Shown: one piece after another, positions 1-12,779 of the stretch
Layout: every line of letters starts with the position of its first letter
Numbering within the stretch: position 1 is the first letter of the stretch
DNA from: Cardinalis cardinalis
Lineage: Eukaryota > Chordata > Aves > Passeriformes > Cardinalidae
DNA: 64,000 nucleotides
Reading direction: 5' to 3'
NCBI GenBank assembly: GCA_014549065.1
Contig: JACDOX010000298.1
Span: forward strand, 617,749-681,748
The notes under the pieces: generated by a model
What the model was told of the DNA's origin: nothing
Database searches by the model: none
Seen by the model: only the letters and a program-made list of their open reading frames with translations
Position numbers and translations under genes: made by a program

Positions 1-172
1 ACTGAAACAGGTTGCCCAGAGTAGCTATGGCTGCCCCATCCCTGGGGCCAGGTTGGAAAGGTCTTGGAGCAACCTGGTCTAGTGAAAGGTGTCCCTGCCC
101 ACGGCAGGGAGTGGAACAAGATGAGCTTTAAGATCCCTTCCAACCCAAACCATTCTGAGATTCTATGATTCA
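1..172 (+). repeat. CR1 LINE 3' end
   Basis: Plus-oriented 3' end of a chicken-repeat-1 retrotransposon. It shows the usual order of a 'caggttgcccagag' block, 'gagcaacctggtctagtg', 'cccttccaaccc' and a final 'attctatgattc' tail. It is truncated by the window edge and lies in BAZ1B intron 1. Confidence 0.93.
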
Positions 173-3100
173 ATAATCACTTTAATAATTACTAAGTTGC
201 AACCACAATACTACTTATTCCTGTGCCTTTCCCACTAAGAACAGTCTTAAAACCAAATCAAATCATCACAGCAGACAGGAGCTTAAATGCAGGAGCNGCA
301 GCCATCTTCAGCTTCATCCTGCTGCGATCTGTCTGCATTCTTCCCTTGGTTTCCTTCTGTGTATCTGTGGAGTAACTGAATGACACATTTTTTTCCCCTA
401 ACATCATTTCCCATATCAGTAGGGAGATCCAAGAGACTTTTCCATATGAATGTTCCACTCCTTATACACACCTATGAGAACAGGCTTAACCTCACCATAT
501 CAGGACTCACATTTCCCAGACAAGCCTGGAATTTAGAAGTGACAGATAGGGTCATTCCCTGTTCAGCTAAGATCTGCCTCTTCCATGCAATTTAATTCCA
601 CCTACAGCTGGTCAGCTCATCTAACACTGACGCTGGACACACTCCTTATCCAGGGCTCCAGACTTGTCCCACAATGCCGACCCTGCCTTTGTGCTCTGCC
701 AAGAGCTCCAGGTCAGGTCCTGCTTTGAATTCCTGGGGCCAGCACAAAGCCAAAATGCAGGAGGATGTTTCTGCAAAGTTTACTATAGTTCAAACTTTCC
801 ACTACATATACACTGCTTGTCTTTTCCACTCAGACTGGAAACAAACCCAAGAAATTTCAGATTGTTCAGCAGGTCTGATCCAGGACTGCAAGTCATCATA
901 CCCCTGGTATGCCATAATTAACCCACCTCTCTACACAACTGGAGCCTCCACTGCCAAAAATTTCCAGCACAGGAATAAATAAAATCGTGGACACAAGCTA
1001 CTTGTGAACACTGCCCAAAAAGCTATGAATAACATGTATATTAAATGAAACAGCTGACTATCCACTGTGTAGCTGTTAATACATCACATCTGTTTGCATC
1101 CCACTGCAGATCACCCAATGCTGGAAGATGTCAAAATTAAAATACAAACAAAATTACAGTAGAAAAAAGGGACTTTTCTAAAGAAAGATGTTTAAAAGTA
1201 ACCAAGCTAACCACTGCACAAAACAACTGCTGACGGAAAAAAACGTTTACTTTTTCCTCAGTTACTAATTTCTGGGAGAGCATGAATATCAACTTCAAAA
1301 AAGTTTTACTCCATCAGAATTGTTCGCATTTACATTAGCCAAGAAGGTAAACTTCCCAGAAATGTGGGTACATTTATAAGGTGCTACTCCCTGGANGTGT
1401 GGCAAAGTTCTTCTTGCAACTGCAGAGCGTGACAAAACAGCNTCTCTGTGCTGCCACCTTCCAGGCAGAGTTTGTCAGGCCAGTATCACATGTGAGGATG
1501 AGAGCAGTAGCCTTTAACCTGCCAAACCCTTCTTCTTCCCTGTGCTGATACCATACGGAAGTATGAACTAAAGAAAGACAGCAGGCTTTTATCCAGAGAG
1601 GAGATAACACAGTTTCCCAAAACCATGCACTGGAAGCTGGGGCAAAGCTTTGGCTGGAACAGCCCAGGTCGGCTGAGCTCTCTGAACCCAGCTTATCTCC
1701 TGATCCAGCAGCAGTTTTCCAAACCATGTTGCAGCAGATCCACATGCCCACAGCTGAGCTGACTGTTCACCAGGGTACACACTATTTGGGAGTCTGAAAT
1801 ACTCAGCACCCACTGCGCTGGCGACAGCACTGTACACATCCAAAGCATTGTCCTGACACTTCAGGTAACTCAGAGCAGATCCCACTGAGCTCCTGCAGGG
1901 ATGAGTCTATCCCTGGCTGCCCCATGATCTGCCATCCCCACACCCACACAATTAGCCAGACCCGAGGCTTTGCCAGGATGCAAAGCGCTCTACACAGCAG
2001 AACTTCTCTTATAAGGTTTTTGCAGGATATTTGGCAGTCAAAGGAAACCACATAAAGCTACAAAGGAAAATAAGGCCAAACAAACACCTCAACTCCGCTG
2101 ACCAGCTTATTCCACTCCCACTGCTACAAAACACTTCCATAACACACACCCAAGGGGAAGAAGTCTGTCCTCATGCATGCCACCACAGTCTCCATTTTTT
2201 GTGTGACTCAATCTGCTGCAGCTGCAGATCTTAACAACNAAAAAAAAGCTTTAAGAAATTTTGGTGTCCTTCAAACGCCTCACTTGTAGCTGTGCACTAC
2301 AAGACCTCACACAGTCTTTAGGGGAAAAGCTGATCAATAATTTTCCAAGATAGAAAACAATACAGGAGAATATATTTTGTCAGGTCTTGGCATAAATAAC
2401 ACTGGGTGAAAACTCAGGTATCTCCTGGCACACTCTTAGTAGACTCTCCCATCTACCAGAGCCACTCCTCCTCAACACTATCTAGAATAAATGGAAGTGA
2501 CCAAAAAAGCCCTCCAAGTCTTCCTTGGGTAACATCTCCCTCCAGCTCACTGGCTCATTTGCAATTTTCTGTTCCACTTTTGGCCTAGCATATATTATAC
2601 ACCGTCAACAAGGCAAAGCAGAAACCCAACATTGCTTGGTTTCTCTTTTTAGCCTCATGACGTCTGCCTCCCAAGATGAACTTTCTAGAACATGCTAGGC
2701 TGCCTCCCACAGCACCCCATGAAATACTTCCTCCAGGAAAAGAGCACCTCTCCAGAACCTCAGTGCTTGCCTTGGTTTCTTCTCTCCTTCTAATCCTACA
2801 GCTAACACCCTCCCCTCTCAGGATGAGAAACTATCTTCTTTCCCCCCTTAATTTTAATACCACCCAAGTGTTTGCAGAAACCTGTCCTCCACCTACACGC
2901 TGGATCCACAAGAGCCACCCAACAAAATGGTGCTTTCAGAAGGAGCCCCAGAGCTCCCCTGTGCTGCTTCGACAACGCAGACGGCCCTTAAAGCCACATC
3001 TTCTTTTATAAAAGTAGTATTTAGACTTCAACTCATCTTTTTGATCACTGATCACTCCTCACAGGTAAAAATATAGAACTGCCTGGTCAGGTGGATGACT

Positions 3101-4109
3101 GAGCTACTTTCGGTTTGCACACACCAAAAGAGCAGGCTGGCGTCACAGACTGCATGTTCCTTGAAACACAGTTAAAAAGCATGTCTCCAACGCTCCACCT
3201 AACTTGTTTTACTGGGCTACATTATAATTTTTTATAATATTTTACTGAGTACATTATAACAATGTCTACCAGCACTCAAGAGATGCATTTCCTCTTCAAA
3301 GGCCACCTAATCCTTCCTAGGGGTTTCCTCTGCCTGTTCTGCTCACTGCAGAAACAAGACACTCTTCAACACAGGGGAGGGATATGGAAGTTCTGGAGCC
3401 CCTTTGTCTTCCACACTGCCAACACCTCCTTCCCATATCCATGCATTCCCTCTCACTTAAGAGCCCTTCCTTAGCTCTCAACTCAGACCCTGATTTTTAT
3501 TACACAAACACCAACCCAGCCATCTGAACCAGCAAGTCTGCACGTTACAGCACCGAGGTCCTGCCCCTTCAGCCCTGCTGCGGACTTCGTCAGTAACTCT
3601 GCTGCCGCGCAGCTCTGTCAGTCACCAGTCTGGCCTACGGCCACTTCCTGCGATCAAAGGCTGTCACACGCAGAGAAAAAAATAATTTAAAAATTGCTTT
3701 TTATGCAAAAGCAGCCCAGGAAGAGATTCGCTCGGAACGAAAGNCTGGGATGTACACAGCGAGAGCTCCTGCCGCTGGTTAATTCTCTAGAAATTAAGGA
3801 CTGCGGAAGCCTCCGGTGCCAGTGTGCTCCTGGCCCGGGGGAGTGCGTGAATTGCTCTGATAGCCCGCTCTGACGGTCCCGGGCCACCGTCAGCTCCGCT
3901 CCAGCCCCGCGGAGTTGCTGTCCCACTTCCCCCGCCCGCCTGGAACAGGCTCCGGAACTCCTCAGGGAACAACGACCCCGCCGAGCCCAGGGCAGCGCCC
4001 GCCGCACTCTCCTCACGGTCCAGCTACCCGCCCGACCCCACCACCGCTTTGTTCGGCTCCACGGCCCCGGGACCCGCCCCGGCCCCCCGCGCCCTGGTGT
4101 GGCGGATAC
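173..4109 (-). other. BAZ1B: BAZ1B intron 1 (partial)
   Basis: Downstream of the first BAZ1B coding exon, reading leftward on the minus strand, I found no stretch matching the next part of the protein, so the interval is read as intron 1 continuing past the window edge. Apart from the CR1 at 1-172 I see no gene, RNA or clear repeat. Open frames here are short, lack splice-compatible neighbours and resemble nothing known. The GC content rises after about 3.5 kb towards the promoter island. Confidence 0.65.
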
Positions 4110-4222
4110 TCGCGGGTGCGGAAGGCCTCCTGCGTGTGGGGAATGACGAACAGCTCGCCCGGCTCCCCCGGCGGCAATGGCTTAGCCAACGGGAACGGCT
4201 TGCGGCCGAGTAGCGGCGCCAT
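4110..4222 (-). CDS. BAZ1B: BAZ1B first coding exon (partial gene)
   Basis: BAZ1B (WSTF) is the large subunit of the WICH chromatin-remodelling complex with SMARCA5 and a tyrosine kinase for H2A.X; it carries WAC, DDT, PHD and bromodomains. Only the first coding exon lies here. The minus-strand ATG at 4222 in an 'accATGGcg' context opens a 37-codon frame starting MAPLLGRKPFP and including IPHTQEAFRTR, the highly conserved start of the WAC domain of vertebrate BAZ1B. The exon ends after two bases of a Glu codon at a 'GA|gtatcc' donor (4109-4108), consistent with the Glu that follows in orthologues. The rest of the gene lies left of the window. Identity is secure; the donor is inferred. Its position beside MLXIPL and not BCL7B is unusual (see findings). 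Confidence 0.9.
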
Positions 4223-4720
4223 GGTGAGACCCGACGGGGCCCGGGCGGGACGGTTGAAAAATGGCGGGAGATTCCGCTCCCCCTCACGGCGGGCGACGGG
4301 ACCGGCCCCGCGCGCGCGCCCCGACCCTGCCGCCCCGCCCCGCAGCACCCACCCCCCGCGCCGCGGTGCCGACAGTCTATTGGCTAGGCGCCTGCTCCGC
4401 CAGCTGCGGATTGGTCTCACGGCCGGTCGATTGTGCCGCCTCGCCTCGCCCCGCCCCGCCGGCGCGGTGGGGTGAGAGGTCGCGTTATGTAAGTGGCGGC
4501 GCAGCGCACGGCTCCATTTTGTAGCCCCCCGTTATCCGCCCTCCCCCACTGCCCCGCGGCGACCAATCACAGGGCACTCCGCCCCCTCTAGCCCCGCGAC
4601 CACCAATCAGAGCGCGTTCCGGCCACCGCCCCGCCTCGCGCCCATCCGGGTACCCCTGCGGGGACGCGCGCCGGGCTTTGTCCTCCGCGTCTGGCGCGGG
4701 GCATTGTGGGGGTTTGTGTG
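4223..4720 (-). promoter_or_regulatory. BAZ1B: BAZ1B CpG-island promoter
   Basis: A dense GC and CpG-rich island covers the 5' UTR and promoter of BAZ1B. Four CCAAT boxes occur in both orientations: 'ctattggc' near 4377, 'gattggtc' near 4410, 'gaccaatcac' at 4561 and 'caccaatcag' near 4601. A perfect D-box, TTATGTAA, is at 4485-4492, and a YY1-like 'ctccattttg' lies near 4511. There is no TATA box. The island runs past 4.8 kb on the plus side, so divergent transcription is possible, but I recognise no gene there. Confidence 0.75.
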
Positions 4721-5292
4721 GCGGGCGCAGCCGGTGTGGTAGGAAGCCCAGGGCTGGGCCCGCCGGTGCGGACTGTCAGCGGCTCCTCTGCGCCGGGTCC
4801 CTCAGCTCTGCGGGGAAGCGGAGCGGTGGCTCCGCCGGGACGGCCTCCGGGGCGGATGAGGTTGAAGAAGAGGCAGGAGCTGCGGCTTGGGCGCTGTTGG
4901 GACAGTGGGGANGGAGGCTGGCTCGCCACCCCGTGGGTGCTGCTCCTGGGAATGGAGGAAAGACAAAAAATCGAGAGTTGTGGGTTGGGTTTTGTGGGTT
5001 TATGGTTTTGTTTTTCTTCATAGGAAATGTGTGGGGAGATTTTGTGCCATGAACATTTACCGGGGATTGGAGGGGCAGTAGCTGGAGCATTGCCTGCCTA
5101 AAGCAGTCAAAGCAGAAGCTGTGATCTCATAGCTCTTTCCAAGGGATTGGAAAGGAGATTTGTGTTTACTGTGCAAATACATTCTAGGGATCCTGGGTTT
5201 GTGCTGTTCATGGCACTGAAGACTAGGTCTGCTTTTTACAGCCCTGTTGTGGCTGCCTCAGGATGAGAAGCAGCAGCCCTGGAAAACTGCTT
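4721..5292. other. Divergent flank of the BAZ1B island
   Basis: GC-rich DNA up to about 4.9 kb, grading into ordinary sequence. Open frames here do not resemble a known protein, and no convincing first exon of a divergent gene is visible. A divergent non-coding transcript from the shared island cannot be excluded. Confidence 0.4.
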
Positions 5293-5530
5293 AGAATCAT
5301 AGAATCCCACAATGGCTTGTGTTGGAAGGGACGTTAAAGATCATCTTGTTCCAACTCCTGCCATGGGCAGGGTTCCCTTCCACTAGACCAAGCTGCTCCA
5401 AGTCCTGTTCAACCTTGCGTTGGACACTCCCAAAGATAGAGCAGCCACAGCTTCTCTGAGCAACTTGTGCCAGGCCTCACCATTCTCACAGGGAAGAATT
5501 TTTTCCCAATACCCAATCTAACCATGCACT
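5293..5530 (-). repeat. CR1 LINE 3' end
   Basis: Minus-oriented CR1. Read on the plus strand it begins 'gaatcatagaatccc', continues through 'ttggaagggac' and 'ccactagaccaagctgctcc', and ends at 'acagggaagaattttttccc', the reverse complement of the CR1 3' consensus. Confidence 0.93.
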
Positions 5531-6044
5531 ATGTTAGGCAGATGGACACTCAGATTACCCCCTGCCTGTAAAGGGCTGTTTATGCTGGGTGATTTGGCCC
5601 AAGGGAATGTATGAACTGGGACCAGTTCTGCTCTGGAGCAAAAGCATTAATGGTATCATTCATTTCACTAGAAGACAGGAGAGTAACTGGATCTCACGCC
5701 CGTATTCTCCAGATTGTAGAGGTAATAATCAGATTATTATTAGTTTACTAAATTGCTTTATAGGAATGAGGATCCCATAATTTCTGCTAGTGAAGTATTT
5801 AAATCATTTAACTTCCCTGGGTGCACACTCATCTGATGTGTTGTGTAATTCTGGGGAGAAGTTTGGGCTGTAAGTATCCCTGGAACACAGCAATTGCATA
5901 ATGGAACAACACAGACCACAGTGTCTGCTGGAATCAGAAGTCCAGTGTATTTTCCACAGCATTGTAAACAGGCAGGAAAGAAGGGTAATGCTGTAACATA
6001 AGTGTTCACTCTTACTTTATTGTTGTTGGTACTAGTAGTAGTGT

Positions 6045-6228
6045 TCTGCAATGGAACAGGTTCCCAGTGAAGTTATGCAGCATCCCTAGAAGTGTCCAAG
6101 GCTGGGCTGGACAGGGCTTGGAGCAACCTGGTCTAGTGAGAGGTGTCCCTGTCCATTATTTGGATGGAACCAGATGGTCTTCAAGGTCCCTTCTAGCCTA
6201 TCCCCTCACATGATTCTATGATTCTATT
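6045..6228 (+). repeat. CR1 LINE 3' end
   Basis: Plus-oriented CR1 3' end with 'gagcaacctggtctagtgag', 'aaggtcccttctagcc' and the tail 'gattctatgattcta'. The flanks 5531-6044 and 6229-6640 hold nothing I recognise. Confidence 0.9.
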
Positions 6229-6639
6229 TAGTACCAGAACAGATATGTATTGCCATAAATCCATCAGTGAATGTAAGAATGGTTGTTGAGGATTCCCATT
6301 ACCCCTGTAAGGGGCTGTAAGAGTTGCTTGAAAGCACAGTCACTTCACAGCCAATGAAACAGGTTCTTGTGGGACTTCATGTGGAGCTTGGCTTCATTCC
6401 ATGTTATTTTGTCAGAAATTAGAGTACCTGAGCTTGTCGGAACCCAGGAAATTCCTCTGGCTGCCCTGGAGGACTTGAGCCCCTGTCCGGGGGCTCAGAG
6501 ACCTTGGCACAGAGCCCAAGACCCCTGTGCCTTTGATTTAGCCCTTGGAAAAAACAATTATCAACCTTATATGAAGAATTACAAGCCACGACAGTTTAAG
6601 TAGAATGGTAGTGAATTTATCACAGAGTGAAAAAATAGA

Positions 6640-7065
6640 TTTTTTGGGGTTTTTAGAATGGGGCTTCAGGGGGCAAGATGGAGCAATCTGGGTGTGTCCA
6701 GCCTTTCTCTTTCTTCTTGGCCTCCATCTTCTGCTGTGATGTTGGCACTTTTAGATTGGTTTAGAGTAGAAGCTCACTGTCTAACATAGATGATAGGTAT
6801 TGGAAAGTAATTGTAAATGTTGTACACATAGTTTTTAGTATAAAAAGATAACACCACCCCGGGAGCAGGCAGAGTGCCTCTGACGGTCTTGCTGAGCAGA
6901 CCTTGGCAGGACAGGAGAAAGAATTTTATAGATAAGATACAATAAACAACCTTGAGACCGAGAAATGAAGAGCTCTGACTCCTTCAACCTCCGGGCTGGG
7001 AAAAGAGGCTTTCTGACGTATCTCGGGCTCACTCTGACCAGCTAGAGACCCCGAGAGAGCTGAAA
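6640..7065 (+). mobile_element. Putative ERV solo LTR
   Basis: The block has a retroviral LTR layout in the plus direction: a TATA box (TATAAAAAGA, 6839-6848) followed 102 bases later by a polyadenylation signal (AATAAA, 6941-6946), then a U5-like stretch ending near 7065. No internal retroviral genes flank it. The outer boundaries are estimates because I could not pair terminal repeats or a target duplication. The resemblance to songbird LTRs is from general knowledge. Confidence 0.55.
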
Positions 7066-9967
7066 TTCTACGTGGTGTATGTCTGCCTCTCTGGGCTGCA
7101 GGGCAAAGTGGGGAGGAGAAGAAAAACAAGTGTAATGAGCTGAGGGAGAATGGGGAGCAGATACAGACCTGTGGAGCAGTATAATGTGGGAAGAACATGC
7201 TCAGCTGAAAGGCAGTGTTGAGTGAATATGGCCACTCTGTAGCTCTGACACTGTGGGGACACATCAGGGGTCTGACCCTGGGGAATGGCAGCATGCAGGG
7301 AGGGGGGCAGCAGGCACAGGGCTAGTTCTTGGACAGGGAATAGCCTCAGGGGAGCCAGGGGCAGGGCAAGGAGCTGAGGGAGGCAGAACCACAGGGAGGG
7401 ATGGGAGGGTGAGGTGCCTGTCCCCGCACATCCACCGTGGAGCCATGTGCCTGTTCCTCCATAGCAAACCACTGGGATCTGAGGCATGGCAGCTTTCCAG
7501 TGCTGATACAGGACTGGTCCAGGTCTGGTGTCCCCCAGTCATTTTTCANGCTGAGAAATTGTATGTAGTTCCTGGCACAGGTTAAACATGCACTGACCTG
7601 AGAGCTGTTCATTGACACTGCTGCTGCTTGCTGAGGCACACAAAGGTTGGGTTTCTCTTCATGGGTGGTACCTACCTGTAGCAGCAGCTTCTTAGCCTCA
7701 GGAGCTCTGAGTTACTCCAGGATGGTTTTCCAAGGCTGTTGTATACTGTCTCCCAGTGCCCAGGAGATGGCACTCCTGCATTTGGACAGTGTGTGCAGCT
7801 GTTCTCCAGACACACCAGAGGTTGTCTGAAAAGGAAAATCCCATCATCATCCCAACTGGTTTGGTTCTGCTAGGGAGGGAAGTGGCCACATTTGCAGGGC
7901 CTGGTGATATGTCTTGTTCTGGGAGATACCAAAGCTGGAGTGGTGAGCTGTGAGAACAGTCTCTGCTGAGCAGGCAGGCATTCCTGGGTGTGTATTGATG
8001 GCAGAAACTCCAGCAATGGGTTGGTGTCACTGTCAAATGAAAGCATCCTTATGAGGACGGAGCCCACTGTCATGAAGCCTTACCACTGGCTGCCTCTTCT
8101 CAGCCATGGCTGGTGCCTTTAGCATTCCAGCAGGGAGCACATGCTGGAAATCACCATTGGACCCCCTGCTCCTCACAGCCTTTAACTGCTCTTGGCCTTC
8201 CCCTCAGTCCCCATCTTCCCTCGCCTTCACCAGCAGTGGACATAGAGGAAATAAAAGCATTTGGACTCACTTGAAATAACCTTCCACTCCTGTTAAACAT
8301 TGGTGGAACTAAGTGGATTTATCTGAATGAGTTGAATGTAGGTAGGAGGTGAAGCTGTGACCCTGGGGAGGTTCTCAGATTTCCCCTCTTCAGAAACAAA
8401 AGCAGATTTGCAAGTCTGGTACATGCGTGTTTAGAGAGCAAGACTGAGTTTGTGATCCAGAGGAGTGAGGAGCTGGTGAGTGGTGGGAGAGGTGACACAG
8501 AGGTCTGTCCAGACTGGCCATGCTGCTGGTCTGACCCTTGCCTGGCCTGAGGGCACCTGAAGAGGTACTGCATTGATGCTGTTCCTAGCAGCTTCCAAAC
8601 ACACTCGGTGTTTGACCTGGTGGTTTGCAAAGCCCTTCTCTGGGTCATGGACTTTCTCTGTACTAACACAGGAGGGAGTCAATGTGCCTAATCTCTGGGC
8701 ACAGCGTCCTGCTGATCTGTCAGCTGTTCTTGTGATCTCTGCTTGAAAACTGTTTCCTCTTGTGTTCCTACACCTTCAAGCAATTTCTCAATTTCCCCAT
8801 CCTTCTCATGGCAATCCGGACTTCCCAGTTACTGCTCCTCTGGGCTGGTGAACCAGCAGAAGCCAACTCTGCCCCAAGTGCTTCAAGGTCAGTTTGATCC
8901 TAAATGTGATTTTGGCCATGTGGATCATAACATGCCTCCCCCCTCACCCCAGGTAGCTGCCAGGATCCAAAATCAGGGATTGCCCTCACCCCAGTGCCTG
9001 CTGGACTACACAGTGCTGGACTACTCAGTGCCAGCTATCTGGACATTGTGCTGGCAAGGGCCTCCATAAATAACACAGGATTTGGGAGCAGGACACAGCT
9101 GTGAGCGGGTGGCCAGGGCTGCCACCCTGCTGTCACCACTGATGCTCCCCAGAGGGGAGCTCTGCAAGTAGCCTTGTGTCTTTCAGAGAAAAAGGAGAGA
9201 GCTGTTTAATCCTGGAGGAGCTGGAAGAGCCACAAAGAGGGGACTTCAGGGAGGATTTCGTTAGAAATGGTCCAGATACATCAAACTATCTCCTGCAGGA
9301 AGCCATACCCCATTACTGCTTCTATGTGCAGGACAGCTTGCAGAACTTATTCTATTAGGAGCCTGGTGCTCCTTTGATACATTCCCAGGAGACTGTGATA
9401 AAATTTCTGACACTATTTTCCTCTACTGATTCCAGTCAATCACTTCCAATGGAACTGGCTGCCTGCCTGATGCTGAGGTGACATTGTGTCCCTGACAGGC
9501 AGNCAGATTCCTGGTGGAGTGGGCACAGCAGCACCTGAGGGCTCCCAGGGGTGGGAAAACAACAGGCTTCTAGGGAATGTCGCCAAACATCCCCAGCATC
9601 ACTGACCTCCCAGTGAGACAGTGAACACTGCCCAGCTCCTGGCTCATAGCACACACAACAGATGTAGATTCCATGGGACATCTACAGATGTTCTTTCTTT
9701 TCACTGCTGGTGATGACATCCCAGGTGTGTCTGAGTCAGCTCTCCTGCTCCAGCCTGGAGTTAATCCAGATCCTAAATGTAATCTTGTTCCTTTCTAACA
9801 TCAGTGAACATTTGAATTGGACCAAAAGGCTCTGGCTTTACTCCATACCTGTGAGCCTGAAGCATGTTTTCAAACTGGTGGTCTTGCTCATGCAGTACAT
9901 GGCCATCCCAGGTCCAAATATACATTCTTATATATTTTTGGTCACAAAATCTTTCACTGTCAGAGCC
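7066..9967. other. Gene-free interval
   Basis: About 2.9 kb in which I see no conserved coding exon, RNA gene or clear repeat. Several open frames of 60-140 codons occur on both strands, but they overlap one another, are of low complexity and look like nothing known. Confidence 0.45.
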
Positions 9968-10611
9968 TGTCCTGGTTTAGGGCAAATTTGGGAGGAAACT
10001 TCCAAAGAAGTTCCTCTAGAAAGCATATTCAAGTGGCCCCTCCCCCTATTGGTTTGGGAAAAGATTTCCTTGGAGAAAAGCGGAAAAAAACTTTCTTTGT
10101 CTCTTTAACAAGCAAAGTATTCACAAACATAAAAAAAAAGAAAAACCAGTAAAACTCCTCACTGTTCTGAAGACATGGCAAATTTAGAAAGTCCTTCTTA
10201 GGTGCAGCTCCGTTCACTCAGTCTCTTATCAGTCCCTCCTGCACTGGAAGATGCCACGGCCCTAGTGGGCCGGGCCACAGGTGTGAGCTCCTGGTGTTTT
10301 TCTGGGGTTTTAGTCTAGAGAAGTGCTGATCAGTTCCAAGAAAAAGAAAAGCCACAGTCTGGGGAACTTCTCTGCCTTAGCTAGCTAAAAAAAAGTAAAA
10401 GGAGAGCTCTCTCCTGCTGTCTGTCCATGCTGCAGACAATGCAGTCCATGAGAAGGAATGCGGGGAAGTGAGTGCAGTTTCTGAAAACAAACTGTGCTTC
10501 TTTCCCCCCCACTTCGCTCTCGGAACCAGTCTTAAATGTGCAGAACTTAATATACAGCATAAACAGAACAGATGACTGGGCATACAAGTATCATAAAATC
10601 ATCCCAGGACA
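9968..10611 (-). mobile_element. Complete solo LTR, 644 bp, with target duplication
   Basis: The element begins TGTCCTGG at 9968 and ends CCAGGACA at 10611, a perfect 8-bp inverted terminal repeat with the TG...CA ends of a retroviral LTR. The four bases before it (AGCC, 9964-9967) are repeated immediately after it (10612-10615), a target-site duplication. No gag, pol or env is present, so this is a solo LTR left by LTR-LTR recombination. The sequence resembles ERVL-type LTRs of songbirds. The minus strand is probably the sense strand, but orientation is not certain because no clear TATA and AATAAA pair is visible. Confidence 0.82.
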
Positions 10612-11640
10612 AGCCAGTAATGTTAGCACATTTTGGTAGCTCTTGAGTCAAAGGTTCTGGACTGGCACTGCAGCACAGGCAGTTGCACCAAAAGTGTGCA
10701 ACAGCCAAACGCTACTCAACAGCTCAGCTCCAATCCTCCCAAATTCCTGATGGGAAACACCTGCTCACAGTTGCATGTCTTCAAGGGGAAAATCCTGCCT
10801 TGGGTCAATCACAGCCATGGGGCTTCCTGCATGTGCTGGGACTTTGTACCCATAGGGGCAAAAAGTAGGGTGCTGTAAGCTTTTGAGCCTAGAGGTGGCC
10901 TTTGCATCTGACCAGACCACCTTCCCTTTGGTACCCAAGGATCCTTTTGGGAAAGGGTCCTCTCCCCTCTCTTTGCTGTCCTCTACATGGTAAGAAATTG
11001 CTCTGGCCTAAAACCAGCACTTTTTTTCAGGCTGGGGAATGGGCAGGGAAGCTCCTTCTCATGTGCTGTGTTTCTGTGACTGGGGAATTGAGAGAAGCCA
11101 GAGACACCCATCTAAGGGCCCAATCCCACAGCTCTCCCTGCAGCACTCAGTGCTGGCCAAGGGGAGGCAATGTCAAGCTGCTATTCCATCAGTTTTCTCT
11201 TTCTGCGGAAGCTTGGTGACCCCAGCTGACGTACATGGTGACTCAATGGCCTGGTTTTGCATGGGAGACATTTATGGAAGTGATGCAAAACTTTTAGTCA
11301 CTCAAAACTCATACACACCTCTGCGAAAAATATGTTAAAGATGAAAGAAACCTGGGAACTTCCTCTTTCTCTTCCAGCTGGCAAAGAGGTAACACCCCCT
11401 GGCCCTCTGTTTTGGCCAGGTCGGGCAGCCCCTGCCACGGGCTGGGCCCCTTCCCCCAGGGCACCTGCCAGCCCCCTCTCATTGGCTGCTGGGCAGGGGA
11501 GGGAGTGCCGTGAGCCGGGCCATGGCTCCAATTTCTAACATCTTGCCGCTAGCCCAGGGCCAAGTTGAGTCCACCAGCCCCCAGAGGCAGCCCGGGCCGG
11601 GCCGAGCAGGCCCAGATTTTTCCACTGTGGTAAATAGGTA
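10612..11640. other. Gene-free interval
   Basis: No coding exon, RNA gene or repeat recognised. Bases 11390-11610 are GC-rich and contain one 'cattggctg' CCAAT element near 11480, but there is no CpG island comparable to those of BAZ1B or BCL7B. Confidence 0.4.
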
Positions 11641-12356
11641 TGATTCATGCTGATAAAAATTGAAACAGAAATTAATATTTGGGAATAATAAAACAGTTAA
11701 AAGTTATAATGCTAGAGAAGAAAGGGAGAGGAGGGGCTGCACCCCCTCCCGGCTGATATTCAAGGACAGGAGGAAGAAACAAGAGATACATGTTACTAAA
11801 AATTAACAAAGAAGAGACAATCTAGTCAGGTCCCAGAAAAATGCTAATTATAAGGGATTTATTGCCTTGATATGTAGATGTAGTGATATGTTAGTCTTGG
11901 CTTACATTATTCTGGCTTGGTGTGCATGTGTAACCCAAAGGTGAATTAAAGGACACAGAGGAAGTCTACGAAATCTTCATCAGACGACCCCCAAAAGACT
12001 TGTGCGACCACCAAACCGAGTGGTGGCGCATGTGGGGTAAAGGTGGTAATGAGGGCGGAGATAGAAATGTGACAAACCAGAAATAGGAAGAGATGGTATT
12101 AACATCTGGGATATAAGGAGTAATTTTCACTTGGCAAGCTCGTACGTGATGTGGCACGGGTCCATGAGCCCTGCACTCCGTACCCCACAGTTATCTTTTG
12201 CTTATGCGCTATTATTGGAACCAAATTATCCCGTATTTTAATCAAATTGTATTGTATCCATTTTTTTTTTAATTTTAACCATTCAATTCAATTAAAATTG
12301 CTACTACCTTTAATATTGTTTGGTTTTTTTATTATGAGATAATTGGGCGAACATAA
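11640..12356 (+). mobile_element. Possible degraded LTR sequence
   Basis: AT-rich sequence ending in a U5-like 'attgggcgaacataaca' near 12356, with T-rich and AATTAAA-like motifs before it. The layout suggests an ERV LTR, but no matched terminal repeats, TATA and AATAAA pair, or target duplication was found. It could equally be other repeat debris. Confidence 0.35.
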
Positions 12357-12779
12357 CACCACCATGGAAGTTCGCCCGCAGCCACCGGGCAGTGGGAAGG
12401 AGAAGCCACCCCCCCCTCCCCTCCCCCATCGTGCTGCTGCTGCTGAGTTCTGGCCTGGCTGATTAGATCCTAGCCTTCCATCCCCGCCACCTGCAGTTCC
12501 CACCATCTGTAGCACCCAGCCTGGCCAGGATCAGGTGACAATCTGCAGGCTCTGGGCAAGATGTTAATTTTTAGTGCTTCTGTCCTCCCTTGAGTGAGAG
12601 AAAAGAACAAAATGCAGGCAATATAAAGGAGCAATATGAAGACATCGAGGTCAGTGAAGAAGTTAAGTCCCAGATGGGAGGGATGAGGAGATGTCTTAAT
12701 CTTAGGGCTGAAATTCCCTTGTAAAGCTATGGAGAAAAGACTCTGTTTCCCTGTAGCACGTGAAATCATGGGGATATGA

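Noticed and set aside
3915..4475. 186-codon plus-strand open frame antisense to BAZ1B exon 1
   Set aside because: Pro/Arg/Ala-rich composition artefact of the CpG island; the opposite strand carries the conserved exon.
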